Positions 10,502 to 26,419 of a stretch of 64,000 bases of DNA are shown piece by piece. The DNA is taken from NCBI GenBank assembly GCA_027186245.1, contig CP114495.1, positions 1,751,001-1,815,000 on the forward strand, read 5' to 3'. Under the pieces are notes generated by a model. It did no database searches and was not told the DNA's origin. It saw nothing but the letters and a program-made list of their open reading frames with translations. This DNA is from Coriaria nepalensis (Eukaryota; Streptophyta; Magnoliopsida; Cucurbitales; Coriariaceae). Numbering within the stretch: position 1 is the first letter of the stretch; each line of letters starts with the position of its first letter. Made by a program: the position numbers and the translations under genes.

Positions 10502-12053
10502 TCATCCTCGCATCAAATCAATGTCCATATTATGGGCATTAGACATATCCATTGAGGTCCAAACACTTTCGGAATTGATCGGAGTGATCAGAGTTTGTTG
10601 ATCTGACAGCAAACCACTTATAGCCATTGGATCATCTACTGTTCGACGATCCGTGTCAATGACACCTTCTTTAGCTTCTCTATTCTTGCTCTTTGTGTTT
10701 GAACCGCGCCATAAGAAGCTCCCCAATATAACCTGCTAAGACATTATAAAGTCAGTTAAGGTCTAAAATTCAGTTTAGACCTTTAGAAAGCAGTTATCTT
10801 AGGCAGATGATCCAAATGAAAATTTCAGTTTCTCTAAAAGAACTATAGTTTTCCAAACGCCAGTTTAAAACTCAAATACAAGTAAATCATATGAGAATTT
10901 ACGAGAATTAGAAGACAACCTGAACAGGGCTTGCAGCAATAAGCAATCCTCCAACTCCGCCTCCAATAACACAACCATCGGGACTAGCAACCGATATGCT
11001 TAAGCTGCCAGAAAAGTTCCGGCTGGAGCTACTATCACCATCGCTAAACATGTACGAGCCTGAAAGAGATATTATCTCAAAATGCCCCTACGAGAATTTA
11101 AGGGGAAAAAAAAAAAGAGCATCAACAGCTACTTATTACTTCCTGATATGAATCAAGTATTTTTGGAAAGGGTTTTTAAGAGTCCTTCATATTTACTATA
11201 TGGGACATGCTTCAAAGCGATTAGAGGAATACAAGAGTACCATAAAATGGCTCATACCTCGAATGTTACAGTGGCTCCTGAAGAAGAAGGCTGACGTAGA
11301 GTAACAGAAGAAACCAAACCATTTGCTGATAAGACACATACGCCCCTCAGCCCCTGTTCTGAAAACGACATAATTTTTGTTGCAATGTCCTAAACGATAC
11401 AAGATAAGAAATAAATGATAAATAACATTGCAGGACAGAGGACATAACATATATGTCAACTAATGGTAACGCCATAAACTATTCAGCTCATAAAACTGAA
11501 AAATGAATCCTTTGAAAAGAAGACCATGAATAAGCAATACAACTTGATTCTCAAAATATCATGGAAAAAGGCAAGACACATACAAAGTGATGAGAGAAAG
11601 GCATACTTCTCCTATTGCAATGGTGATAATATGAGGGGTAAATCCCATCCCCGCCGAATCAGACAGCTTCCATTTTTCGGGAGAAGCTAATAATTGTGGC
11701 TTCTTGCCGGACCCGGGCGGCCGCCCTCTAGGCCTTTTTCTTGCTGATGTCATTGTCCCGGGATTTGTAGAAGATGAGGGGGACAAGGCCAATGAGAAAG
11801 TCCGGTCCAGTCCGTATTTCCTAGGCCTTCCTCTTTTCCTCTTGACAGGCTCGCTAGGGGGCGCTCCGGAAATTGCAACGCCCATATTAACACCATAACG
11901 TGAAATTCTAGAGGATGGTTCGGCTGGTAAAGTTGGTCCTCCAATGGTATTGCTTTCAGGGTAGGATTGGAATTGTAGATTTGGAGATGTTTCTCTCTGC
12001 TGCATATAGAAAGATTGTGACCCGGAAAATCCTGCTGGGTCTCTTCGATCCAT
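10502..12053 (-). CDS. AHL: AT-hook motif nuclear-localized protein (AHL)
   Basis: Four exons read on the minus strand: 12053-11607, 11389-11258, 11087-10920 and 10732-10502, all GT..AG and all joined in phase 0, giving 325 residues. Two AT-hooks are present: RKRGRPRKYG type (RGRPRKYG at 74-81) and RPRGRPPGSGKK at about 107-118. The PPC/DUF296 domain starts with GFTPHIITIAIGE (about 137) and runs through VSSVTLRQP to VIGGGVGGLLIAASPVQ. AHL proteins bind AT-rich DNA and form trimers that act with other nuclear factors. The usual PPC core G-R-F-E-I-L reads G-H-F-E-I-I here (194-199). I took the MDRRD start because the family begins this way; an upstream in-frame extension exists. From memory it fits the AHL9/AHL11 pair, which also neighbours VCCN genes in Arabidopsis. 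Confidence 0.9.
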
Positions 12054-14330
12054 GCATTTGCTTGGATAAATAATTTGTGGTTTGAAACAATTTTGTGGAC
12101 ACAAAATTTCAAAACTCGATACCGTTCGAATGAAGAAATTTTACTAGCACAAGAAAAGAATAACTCAGAGAGTTCACATTTTGAACAAGAATATGGTTTC
12201 AAATTGCAAGTGAGATAGACTCACCATAAGCATAATACAGAACCCACATACTGACAAACACATAATTCAGGCTTGCATGTCAAGTTTTTCTTTTTCTGAA
12301 TCTAGAAATGGAGGAAGGTAAAAGGGGAAAACCCCAAATGTAAAGATTTTCTCAGAAGAATAAAAAATAAACAGCTAGCATTTAGGCAAAAAGTGAAATA
12401 AAGTCAGCAGACTCATAGTGAGAGACAGAGAGAGAGAAGGGGCTGGGGGGTTGAATCTGAATTGTTACTAAATAAGAAGAAGAGACAAGAATGGAAGCTC
12501 AACTAAACAGAAAGGAACAACAACAAAAGAATAAAGTCTTGAAGTTGAAGAAAATGGGAAATAGTAAGCTAGGCGAGAGACTGATGATGAAACAGAACAG
12601 ACAGGCCCACACCCCACCAACCCATTATCATTATTCCTTAGACACCAAGCATTCTTATGAAAAGACTCAATCTTAGAAACCGGCACAACCCAGTTAACAA
12701 AAATCCCAAAAACAAGAGAAAAAAAAAAAAGGAACAAAAGAATCAAGTTGTCAATGTCACTAAACTCTTACTCGGTTCAGAGCAGAAGAAGAAGAAGAAG
12801 AAGAAGAAGATCATATTCATCTGCGTTCAACTCTTGCAGCGGAACAGAGCTCTCTCTTTTCTCTTTCTGTGTGCGTTGCGTGGACGACGATGATGACTTT
12901 ACAGTGAGATTTTAGAGAAGAAAACAAAAAAAAGTTGGAACTGAAAACCGAAAAAAAGCAAACACCTTTTTTTTTTTTCTTTTTTCTGTTGTAGCGGATA
13001 AATACTGAATAGAAAACGACTCCAACGTTTGTGGATAATAAATACGCCGTCGCAGTGAGACAATGCAGCTCGAACTGGTGCCTATGGCGGAAGATTTCAC
13101 GCGCTATTTGGCTCGTGTCGTGCAGATTTTTTTCTGACATTATATAGATTAACACTTCATCATCACATAATTATATTAATTTCTATCCTAATTTTTTAAA
13201 TTATATTCTTAATATACTCTTATATATATATAATTGTGCTGTAAAAAATAATTATTTTAACTCTAAAAAAAAAAAGTAAAAAAATTTATTAAAATAAATT
13301 TAAGTGGTCTTAACGATCGATGTATGATACCGAGTCATTTTCTAAATTTTATTGATGGGTTACCGTGGGTCACAAGAAACATAAAAAAGATTCCAATTGC
13401 AATGAACTTGTACCAAAACACTAATGCCATTAAGACATCATCCATTATCCGAATCCAATATCTTGAATTAGACTTACATATTGAGGACATGTCGCATTCC
13501 GACAGCGACATGTCGCCCCAATAAACAAATTTAGGAGGTTTCAACCTTCTCCCAAGCAATCATCATCATCACCCTCCCTCCACCAGCATGAAAACTCTAC
13601 AAAAAATGGTCAGTTAATTAGTACATTTCTTTGTTAACTGTAATTGATCTCTTCAATCAATGTAACGAACTAATGGAATATTGAAACCGAGTAAGATCTA
13701 AATAACAGATTCAACCGATTATTAATTAAAAATATTAACATTACGTTAAATCTGTTATTACGAATGGTTTTAGAATAATTGTTAGTGATGATGTTAAGGA
13801 AAATCTTAATTGATTAACTATCAAACCACAACTTGAAGTGCTTGCCTAACTGTTTCCCAAATCATATATAACTACTCCAACTGTCCAAGTTGTTGGCCTA
13901 ATACACCGATCCCAGCCAGTCCTTCCAAAAGAAATGGCCTAAACTATGCCGTTTTGAGTGTTTTGGCGGGAGTAATGATTAATGGAAGTTGCATAAATTT
14001 GCTTTTTTGCTTTTTGGCCCCTCATAAAATATAATATTCAAAATCCAACCTCAATGGCGGTGTAAATCAAGAAAAAAAAATATATTAAAATCGAAATAAG
14101 TAATTTTTATCAGAAACATAATTATGATGTTCAGATGCATGAACAAGTTCTTATTATTAAACGAAAATTAAATAAAAGAAATTGATTTCTTAAAATAATA
14201 TGAACAGTTATTGACATACGGACATGTCGGTCATTATTATGTTTTTTAAAACTATTTATTCTAAATATAAATAAATAAATAAATAAAAATGATTAATCCA
14301 ATATAAGTAATAAGCAAACCGCCTCTCATT
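12054..14330. other. AHL leader region and intergenic DNA before BSK3
   Basis: On the minus strand the AHL leader and promoter lie here; a (GAA)n run at 12,784-12,810 (CTT repeat in AHL sense) is typical of a plant leader, and ATG|GTGAGT-like sequence near 12,221-12,230 could be a leader-intron donor. From about 13,160 to 14,330 the DNA is AT-rich, with no exon or RNA gene that I can support. Confidence 0.5.
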
Positions 14331-14614
14331 TCTCTTTCACAGATCTTGCATCTTTTTTGAGTTTTTCCGATCACCACGTTTTTCAATTTCACTTCTCGAG
14401 TTTCGATTCCGTGCTATTTCTATTTGGTTTTGGTTGTTTTTTCTGTTAAGGCGAAAATGTGGATCTTGTAGCTGGATTTGATTCGGCAGACAGAGGTCGG
14501 GTAGACAAGAATCAGATTGCGGTTTCCGCATTTGCAGGAGAAAATGTTTTTGATGTTTCTATAAATGTCACTACGTTGATTATCAGAGAAAGAGGAAATT
14601 TCCAGCTGCTTAAG

Positions 14615-14902
14615 GTATTTGTTAACTCATTTTAAATTCGATTGACTGCTTTTTTTTTTTTTCTGTTCGATGAACTTAGAGCTTTCAAAATCAAGATATT
14701 TGCTTAAATAGTGTTTGTAATAACGTGTAATAATCTCCTCCAGATTAAAGTGTTGTTTTTTTTAAATGTTGAATCCTTGTGATTTTTCTGTAGAGAAAAG
14801 GACCAATTCGAAATGGGATTCTTATAGGTTTTACGTATTTGAAATTTTCAGAATTAAGTTGAGATTCTGAGTTTATACTCTCATTTTTTGTTAATGATTC
14901 AG
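14615..14902 (+). other. Predicted leader intron of the BSK3-like gene
   Basis: CTGCTTAAG|GTATTTG gives a donor at 14,615, and AATGATTCAG ends at 14,902 directly before the ATG. The T-rich content fits an intron. Confidence 0.55.
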
Positions 14903-18309
<3,407 letters not shown>

Positions 18310-19248
18310 ACAAAAAACCCTCGTGCAGAATGTACATGATTGTGTTAATCACAGGCCATTTTTTTTTTCTTCCCGTTACTTTCATTTGATGTGAAAATGA
18401 GTGGGACTAGGATGCAAGAAATTGTTCTCAGACCTTGGAGTTTGTTATCTTTACTGATTTGCAATTGCTTTCTTTCTTTTTTTTTTTAGGTAAAGGGAAT
18501 TTTTTGGCCAAAAGTAAGTTTTATTAAGCAAAAAAACAATGCAAACTAACAAAAAAATCCGGCCTAAAAGGGAAAAAAAACAAGGCCAATAAAAAAGTCA
18601 AACTGTAATAAATCATGACCAAGCAAACAAGACCAGTACAAGCAAGCAATTGAAATTCATATGAAACATGATTCAAAAACAATCGGAAGGGAGCCGGAGT
18701 AAAGATATTCATTCAGATTTTAGTCATATCTCTCGACTTGTGCTGACAATTTACTGTTAATCTAAACTATTGATCTATTGATCTATTGATCTATTGATCT
18801 ATTGATCAGATTTATTAAAAACCGACTTATTCTCTCCGGCAAACCATCAAAATAATCAACACCATCTAAAATTTGTTCCACCCAAACTCTTATAAAAAAT
18901 CAAAAGGATCCATCAAAAGAAGGAGGGAGGAGGTCCTCCTGCTGTGCTGCTATGCTTGGAGAGAGTTTTTCTCTCTGAAACCTCCCTTTTTTTAGGTAAA
19001 AGGTATTTATCAGGAAACCCAAAAATATTATTTTATTATAAAAAAAACCTGAACTTTATGTATGAATTACGTGTGAAAACCTCATTCACTAACCACTGTT
19101 TCCGACTGACCAGCATACCCCACTCTCTCACTTTCTCACCCTCTTTCATTGGAAAGAAGCTTGAACATGCCCTCATCTTCTTCTTCCTCTTCTTCCATTT
19201 TCCTCCAAAACCTATCCCTAGCCCTAACCCTAACCCTTATTCTATACA
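18310..19248. other. BSK3 3' UTR, intergenic DNA and VCCN1 promoter
   Basis: No gene is visible. The last part has the pyrimidine-rich look of a plant leader (CTTCTTCCTCTTCTTCC near 19,177) and a telomere-like run CCCTAGCCCTAACCCTAACC at about 19,215, seen often near plant transcription starts. Confidence 0.5.
18767..18807. repeat. (CTATTGAT)5 tandem repeat
   Basis: Five nearly perfect copies of an 8-base unit, CTATTGAT, run without interruption between the BSK3 and VCCN1 genes. Confidence 0.9.
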
Positions 19249-21042
19249 ATGACACATCCTTTAAACCCCATCATCAAACCCCAACTCAAAACCCCTTCTA
19301 TTTCTTCTAGTTTATTAACCGCCAAAAAATTCCATCTCAAATCACCATCATTATCAACCCGCTTCCTCTCCTTCAAAATCCACTCCTCTCACTCCTCACC
19401 TCCAAATTCATCTTCATCTCCATCTCAAACCCTAATCTCTCTCCTCGTTGCAATACCCAATTGGGCTGACCGAATCAAAGAGCGCGGAATGAAACAGAAA
19501 CGATCCTTATACACTCACGAGAAATGGGTCCAGCATAGAAGCTCTCTCCGCCATGTCCGTCACTTACTCTCTAGTCTCTCTTCTCGAGTCATCTTATCAC
19601 TAATTCCACCTGTAATTGTTTTCACATGGTTCGCTTTCGTAATCGCGAGCTATAACTCCGCCGTTTCTCTCCACTGGTTGCCGGAATTTTTCCTGGAGCT
19701 GAAGGCTTCTTCCCTTCCTTATCAGTTAACTGCTCCGGCTTTAGCTCTTCTGCTGGTTTTTCGAACTGAGGCTTCTTATTCGAGGTATGAGGAAGGACGG
19801 AAGGCTTGGACTAAGGTGCTTTCTGGAACGAATGATTTTGCTCGACAAGTGATTTCTGGAGTTCATGATTCGATCGATTCGAATCTAAAACAGGCGATTT
19901 TGCAGTACATAGTGGCTTTTCCAGTTGCTCTTAAGGTACCTTTGTATTTTTAGCTTTGTTGTTAAAATTCAATATTATCATCCTTAAGGTTTATGTTGCC
20001 TTCAACAAGTCTTTTTTTCTTTTTTAGCAAGTTTTCTTTGAGCAATAGTGATAGAACTGTGTGTAGAAATCTTTTTTGTGATGAAATTTTCCCCAAATCC
20101 TTTGACATAAGTTTACTTGTGTTATTTAGGAGGGATTTAGGTTGAGATATGTGTTAGACTAGGAAGGGGGATATATATATATATATTATTGGGTATGCCC
20201 TTTTCAGGTGTGACCCTATACGACTCAAAACACTAATCTTCATAGATAATTTGTATCTAGTGTCATGTAATATACGGCTCTGATATCAAAGAAGATCTCC
20301 AAAATCTGCTTGAAGTGGGTGATCTAGCAGTAGTTCTCAAGTCGAAACATAGGCCTCGCTGCATCATTGACTTCATCTCTCAAAGCCTCCAATTACTAAA
20401 CTTAGAGGAGTCAAAGAGACAGATGCTGGTAATATTTCACGGATCATCATAATTCTTCATTCATTATTACATTTTGCTTCCATTTATTATTTTTAATTCA
20501 AATAATGCAGGAGTCGAACATTTCTTGTTTCCATGAAGGGATTGGTGTTTGTGAACAACTTGTGGGAATTCCGATTCCGCTCTCATATACCCGATTAACA
20601 TCAAGGGTTTTGGTTTTATGGCATCTCACTCTTCCCATCATTCTTTGGGATGATTGCCGTTGGATTGTTGTTCCGGCTACTTTTATTAGCGCTGCTTCTT
20701 TGTTCTGCATAGAAGAGGTATGTATGTAAAATTATCGCCCTAATTGTTTTCTGGGTCCAAACTGAATTTAAGACTCAGGTGGAAATTTCATTAAATGAGT
20801 ATTAAATTTATGATAATTCTTTTTCTTTTAAGGTGGGTGTTCTTATTGAGGAACCTTTTTCGGTGCTTGCACTTGATGAGCTATGCAAGCTTGTTCAGAC
20901 AAATGTGAGGGAAGCCCTTGAGACACAGAAGCTAATTCAAGCACAGCTTATGGTAAGAAAGAAGAACCGGTCTCATGCTAAGGAGCACAATACACCAAAT
21001 GGGCGACGGCCGAAATCGGAGGTTGATGGTTACTTGAGCTAG
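19249..21042 (+). CDS. VCCN1: Chloroplast bestrophin-like voltage-dependent anion channel
   Basis: Four exons: 19249-19935, 20261-20428, 20511-20717 and 20833-21042, all phase 0; 423 residues. The first ~60 residues are rich in Ser, Thr, Pro and Lys, as expected of a plastid transit peptide. Family landmarks follow: YTHEKWVQHRSSLRHVRHLL, VIVFTWFAFVIASYNSAV (membrane), LLLVFRTEASYSRYEEGRKA (the bestrophin/UPF0187 RTN-like motif), then after the introns IPIPLSYTRLTSR and IEEPFSVLALDELC. In Arabidopsis VCCN1 is a thylakoid chloride channel that adjusts the proton motive force (family knowledge). The ATG at 19,249 gives the transit peptide and has no in-frame competitor upstream. Length is close to the roughly 410 residues of Arabidopsis VCCN1. 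Confidence 0.92.
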
Positions 21043-22193
21043 AAATTAATCCAAGATCTTGTCACGTTCTTTTCGGTTTTGGGGAAATGTAGATGAAACT
21101 TGTAATGAGTCTAGATTTATAGAGATATGTATATATATAAGATTAATAGCCTTGTTTGTATATTGTCCATTGATCTTGTACATGTAACAATATGGCTGTC
21201 TCTAGCATATAATGTATGTGAGATTATAAGGTTGTGTTTGCATGGGGAAACTAAACGAATCACCCAAATATATAAATTATATAATTATAATATCATTTTT
21301 GAATTTTTATAATATTAATTATAATAAATCACTTGATTTTATATATAAAAATCTAAAATATTAAAGTTTGCTCTAAATTAAATATTTTGTCTTACTTTTA
21401 TTCCCGAAATTTCATTTAAAAATTTTTAATTTAAAATATTTAATTTTTAATTTTAAGTTTAACAAAATAAAAATTTTATATTATTTTTGAATTGATCATG
21501 AATGAAGTGAATTGATCTACAAACCTCGTCTCATAAAAAGAGATTTTCTTATGGATAAGAATGGGGGTGGAGAAGGGTTAAAAAAATATAAAATAATTAA
21601 AATTGGGTTTAAAATATGTAAATAAAATATAATAGTTTAATAATGAATATAAATTTTATAATTTAATAAATTTAGAATTTTAAATTATTTTCGATAATAA
21701 TATTTAGTGGTACTAACGTCAAGAAATCGGTATTTTAAATTTTAAATTCGGTGATAATAATATTTTAAATTTTTATCTCTATGAAATTAGGAATCTTACT
21801 AGATTTACATCAGTTTTTTTTATAATTTTATAATAATTTAATATTATTTTAAATACTTTTAAATAATTATAAGTAATTAAAATTTTAAAAATTTGACATT
21901 TATTATAATTATAGAAATTTCAGCGTATTAAGTGTAATTATATCAAAATTTAAGGTTTAAGAGCATAATTTCTTTTTTGCATGGATGTCAAAATCTATCT
22001 ATACACATATAGATATAGATAATAGTGGAAGTAAAAGCTCCACAATTTAAAAGATTACAAATTTGAAAAAAAGTGCGCACTCCTTCTTCCACTCCGACAC
22101 GGTAGTAAAGAGGCACATAAGGTCTAGTGCCAAGCAATCTTTAGCTTTTTCTAACCAAAGCCCTGAAATTTATTGCTCTTTGATCTTGAAACG
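21043..22193. other. AT-rich intergenic DNA
   Basis: Very AT-rich, with many short repeated words such as TTTAATTTT and ATAATAATATTT. The first 100 bases are probable VCCN1 3' UTR. Nothing else can be supported. Confidence 0.55.
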
Positions 22194-22238
22194 ATGCTGT
22201 TGTTATCCAGTTACTTGAAAGAACAATCGACAACCTGA
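22194..22238 (+). promoter_or_regulatory. Upstream ORF before the small conserved gene
   Basis: An ATG followed by 13 sense codons and TGA ends 26 bases before the main ATG at 22,265. It could lower translation of the main frame if it lies in the transcript. The transcript start is unknown. Confidence 0.35.
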
Positions 22239-22264
22239 AAAATCTGGCTCGGAAGAAGCGAAGC

Positions 22265-23390
22265 ATGGAGTTTGGCCAAACCCTAGAAACCCATACAGGG
22301 AGCTACGGATTTGGGTCGGAAGATATGGAGCACGAAGCGGGGGAGGAGATGGAGAAGCTGGAATCTGAGGTAAAACTAATAGCGCAGAAGATTCTTCATT
22401 ACAGAGCGATTTTTCCGGATCAGCTCAAGTCTACTTTCGTTTCTATCCTTTCTGCTCAGAGGCCCATCGGAGTTGATGAATCGGATCCTGGCACTTCCGG
22501 AGCTCCCGACCAGCAAGGTATGGGTCTATGATTTTTTCAACGATTAGGTCTCAATTTGATAATTTGCGTATGATAGTGAGAAAATGGAGAAGAAGTTCTT
22601 TCGTTTTTTCTCCCCTGAAGTTCTGGGTATCTAAAAGTAAAAGATAAGTCTTTGCTGAGTTATGATCATCAGTTCAATTTCTTAGCTTTAGGAAAAAGAA
22701 AAATGGGGGAACTTGTTTTTCAGAGCTCTATAGCTAAGTTTAGGAGTTTGGGTACTTACTCCTGGTTAATTTGTATATAGTTGCTAAAAGATTGATGAAG
22801 AAGATTCTATATCTCTTCCTGTCAGAATGCAATTGCAGAATTTGTTTACAGCAGCATTCTTTTTAAACCTAATTTCATAATATCCTTTAAGTTCCAAGTA
22901 TGAAAATTTGAAGAAACCACATGCTTGCTTTCATTGCTGGCAATTTAAGGCAACCAAGAACTAAACAAGTATGTTTTTTGAAAAAAGGGTTTTACTTGTT
23001 ACACTTGAAAAAGAAAACCCGACTTTAAAGCTTTTTTTTTTTTTTTTTTAATGGTCGAAAAGGTGTTCTTGAACTTCTGTTTCAAGACTTTGATGGGTCT
23101 ATTTCATTTTCATTTGTTTGTATCATTTTAGGTTTGAAAATCATGATAACTGTTGTTATTACACAGGTGGGGTGGAACAGCTGGTGTCTAGTAGGGATCG
23201 GGAAGTCTCGGGTGTAGTCGACAAGGACGTGAAAGCGAAAGTTAATTTGCTTAAAGCAAAAATATCGAGTAATGTCTCTCTACTGCCTGCCGTTATGAAG
23301 AGAATCAAAGACTGTATTTCCACCATTGACAAACTAGACTCTTGTAATGGCTTCATACACCCTCCATTCAAAAGGAGAAAGTCGAGCTGA
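22265..23390 (+). CDS. Small conserved plant protein of unknown function
   Basis: Two exons, 22265-22517 and 23167-23390, joined in phase 1 (CAA G|GT GGG), give 158 residues. The protein is acidic at its start (GSEDMEHEAGEEMEKLESEV), then has an amphipathic, probably helical stretch (KLIAQKILHYRAIFPDQLKS), a variable linker around the intron, a second helical part (VKAKVNLLKAKISSNVSLLP, KRIKDCISTIDKLDS) and a basic end (FKRRKSS) that could be a nuclear signal. The clean intron, the matching phase and even codon use across both exons argue for a real gene. I do not recognise a named family. The frame upstream of the ATG closes at a stop about 74 bases away, so the start is well fixed. Confidence 0.75.
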
Positions 23391-23724
23391 CCGAAATGTG
23401 CACGATATTCTGTGCTTGACATCGACTAGGAATGAAACGAGAATTGTTTGAATTGTACAATGAAACAATCTGTTGTTATGTTAACTACGTTAGAGAAAAA
23501 GCTCTTGATGTAACTATCATGTTTTGACAAACAATTTATTGTATTGATTGATGAGTGAAATCCAAATTTATTCTCTTCTTGCCGTTCAGTTTTGCTCGAT
23601 TTTCTTTTTGCATTTTCTCTTCGGCTAAAACTGATTTGCTTCTTTCTCAACTTTTGAAAAGTTAACAAGCAAGATTAAAATCAATTCAACTTGGAAAGCA
23701 ATGCCTGTACTGCACAAGTTTTAA

Positions 23725-25139
23725 TCAAATGGACAAGCATCTACAGCTAATTACATCCTCATTGGATGCTAATTGCGGGATCGAGGAACTAACTATCACC
23801 CCTTCTACATTACCGACATTTTCAACATCAAATATAACAGTACTAAGCCCCTTCCCCACAACAACAATACGTACTCCAACAGAAACAACTTGACAAGGTG
23901 GCCTTGTCCGAAGTGAAGAAAGTCTCCCCAAAGGGACCCATTCGCTGCTCTCCTTCTCCCACATCATCACCCTTGTTCCCAAGCCCTGATCCAACACATA
24001 AAGGGTCCCGTTCACAACAACTGCTGGACCCCGCCATCCCGAGACAATGTTTCCATCCGTATACTGCCATGTGGCAGTTGATGGTTGGTAGACGATTGCG
24101 TAATCGTGAGAAGTCACTGGAGATGTGCTGCATTTGATATAGATCTTACCATCCATTACTACAGAACCTTCAGGATCAGGGACCATGTTTGGATCTATAT
24201 GAGATTCCCATTTATTTTTTGACTGGTCGTAAGAATCCCAAGATTGTGGAGCGCTTGCATCCGAGCCTAGTCCACCAATAGTATGAATTTTCTCATCAAT
24301 TGCCTCACAGGCAAAGTAGCACCTGAAATTTGACGGACAAAAATCAAAGTCCAATTCAATATTGTGGAAAGGATTATAGTAAGCTTAACCACATTCTCAT
24401 TTCGAGATAGAAAGTTTCAGCCCAGGATTCATTAAAAATTAAGCAACTTTACATGTCGGTTTGAAAACACAAGATGTTATATGAGAAATTTCTATGAAGA
24501 ATTCTTATTATTCTCAATTAAGTAAATATTTGGATATAATGAAAGCTTCAACTCTCATCACGAGGACAACCGAATCAGGAACAAGATAAGGTCAATTCTC
24601 TTATTTCTAGTGCAATAAAATAAAATAAAATTAGTAAAACAGGTGTGCAGAATTTACCTAGGGCTTGGCAATGGAGCAGATTCTGCCCAACTATCCTTCA
24701 AAGCATCGTAGAAGTAAACTTCATCAGTTGCATCTTCAGACCAACTACAGCCACCCAACAAGTAAATCTTCGTCCCCAAGACTTCAAAACCCATTCCCTT
24801 TCTCCTCAAGCAGCGGGAAGGTAACTCCTTCATAAGTTTCCAGCACCTTCTAGATGATGTAAGGTCCAAAACATAACAACAAACCCGCTCATTTTTGTCT
24901 CTACACAGAGCATAGATCCAAGTCTCTCCAAGTTTATTCTCTTGACGGTAAGAATGCCACTCTTCGCTACACACCAAGTCCCTCCATGTCTTGGAAACAC
25001 ATTTTAGAACTGCATGGTACTTTCTTGGTACTCTAGCTAGGCAGGAAAGCGCAATGTCGTCTGGAAGGCCATTTAAAATTGAAGGCTGACTAGATTCTAT
25101 GGAACTATTACTACTCGACGCAGAACTAAAAAACTCCAT
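23725..25139 (-). CDS. SKIP4: F-box/kelch-repeat protein, SKIP4-like
   Basis: Two exons on the minus strand, 25139-24658 and 24322-23725, joined in phase 2, code for 359 residues. The F-box lies at about residues 20-62 (ILNGLPDDIALSCLARVPRK, VLKCVSKTWRDLV). Kelch repeats follow, for example KIYLLGGCSW, VYFYDALKDSW, KIHTIGGLGS and WDSYDQSKNKW, then a repeat in the C-terminal half with TLYVLDQGLG. Such proteins recruit targets to SCF ubiquitin ligases through SKP1/ASK proteins; the substrate is not known. Length and layout match Arabidopsis SKIP4 (At3g61350), as I recall it. The first ATG of exon 1 is used; TTGACAG|GACTC just upstream could be the acceptor of a leader intron. An inverted, broken copy lies at 54,195-54,780. 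Confidence 0.9.
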
Positions 25140-26419
25140 TGTAGTGTTGCAGCTATGTAAGAGTCCTGTCAAATAAGCAGAAGTTGATCAAATCTCCTGA
25201 GCCCAACAGCTAAATCGCCTATAGGTTTCTCAAAATTCTACAAGTTGATCACCACATAATATTATGTTTAGGGGGATTTATATAGAAACTTGAAGGAAAA
25301 AAAAAAATCAATCCATTTTGGCAGAATTCAATTAAGCTGCATTTCAACATCTGATGGTAGCAAAATTAATCAACGACTAATTGATAGTTTAAACCCTAGA
25401 GGAAAAATTTTACTTCTATATATTTAAGATACTCAGAAACCAGTCTATTTCAAATCTAACTGGGGCAAAAAAAAAAAAAAGGGGGGGGCAAGAATTAAGA
25501 ATATCACGAAATCGAAAATTTTATTCTTTATGAATCAATTTGGCCAGAAAATTATCTTTGATGAAACAAACGAAATGCACAATAGATTCTTCAAATCCAT
25601 TAAGAATTTTATGATGGGGAAAAAAAAAGAAAAGAAAGAAAAAGTGCAACTAAAACTCTTATTTGTACAGAGAGAAGAATTAAGTTCGCAGGGGAGAGAA
25701 GAGAGCGACTGAGAAAGAGAGAGTACCAGGTAAAAAGATCGACGAACTGACCTGCGATGCGAGAGAGACGAAATTCAAGACGAAGCAAAATATGAAGAAG
25801 AGAGACGGAATGGTAAGGAGCTGAAATTAAGGCAGTTGATCGATTGATTAGCAATTAAGTAACGTTTTCTTTTCTGTATTTTTTAAGATGGGCTTCGCCC
25901 ATTACTATTTTCTCTTATGATGGGCTTTTAAAGGCCGAAGTACACTGATATGATGGGCCTTTGTAGGCCCAAACGATGCAGTTCTAAAATGTGTTTCCAA
26001 GAGATGGAAGGATTGTGGATTAGGATTAAGGTTCATTAAAAATGCTGAGCAATTGAGAATCTTCAGAGACAAATAGCATCATTATAGAAAGATGATTGTA
26101 ATAAATATTACTTCTACATGTTGGTTGTGATTTGTTTTTGTTTGATCCAACCAGAAACATCTTAACCTAATCGGTAATTACCGGCTTCCGGCTTACTAAC
26201 TGCACTATTGACAAACTATCTGCACTACTGCTTCTGCATCAGAGTAAACCCCTCTATATTTTTTCTTGTGGGGAGGGAGAAGGAGAATGGAGTTCTTCTC
26301 ATACATTATCTTCTTGCCTACTTGCTAGCTATGCTTGGAGAGATCAAAGAACTGCTTCCCCTGCAGATAAAATTGCAAAAAAGTTTATTCATTATTCATC
26401 TAAACGTAACATGCAGAAT
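25140..26419. other. SKIP4 leader/promoter and BAM7 downstream region
   Basis: About 25,140-25,850 should hold the SKIP4 leader and promoter (purine-rich on the plus strand near 25,620-25,800). The phrases GATGGGCTTCGCCC and TGATGGGCTTTTAAAGGCC near 25,889-25,935 include TGGGC(C/T) elements typical of plant housekeeping promoters. The remainder is BAM7 3' flank. Part of this flank is repeated at 54,040-54,090. Confidence 0.5.

Noticed and set aside
11704..11898. Plus-strand open frame over AHL exon 1
   Set aside because: Antisense shadow of the AHL gene; the minus strand codes for recognisable AT-hooks.
19215..19240. Interstitial telomere repeat
   Set aside because: Only about three units, mixed CCCTAG/CCCTAA, in a pyrimidine-rich leader; better seen as a telo-box-like leader motif.
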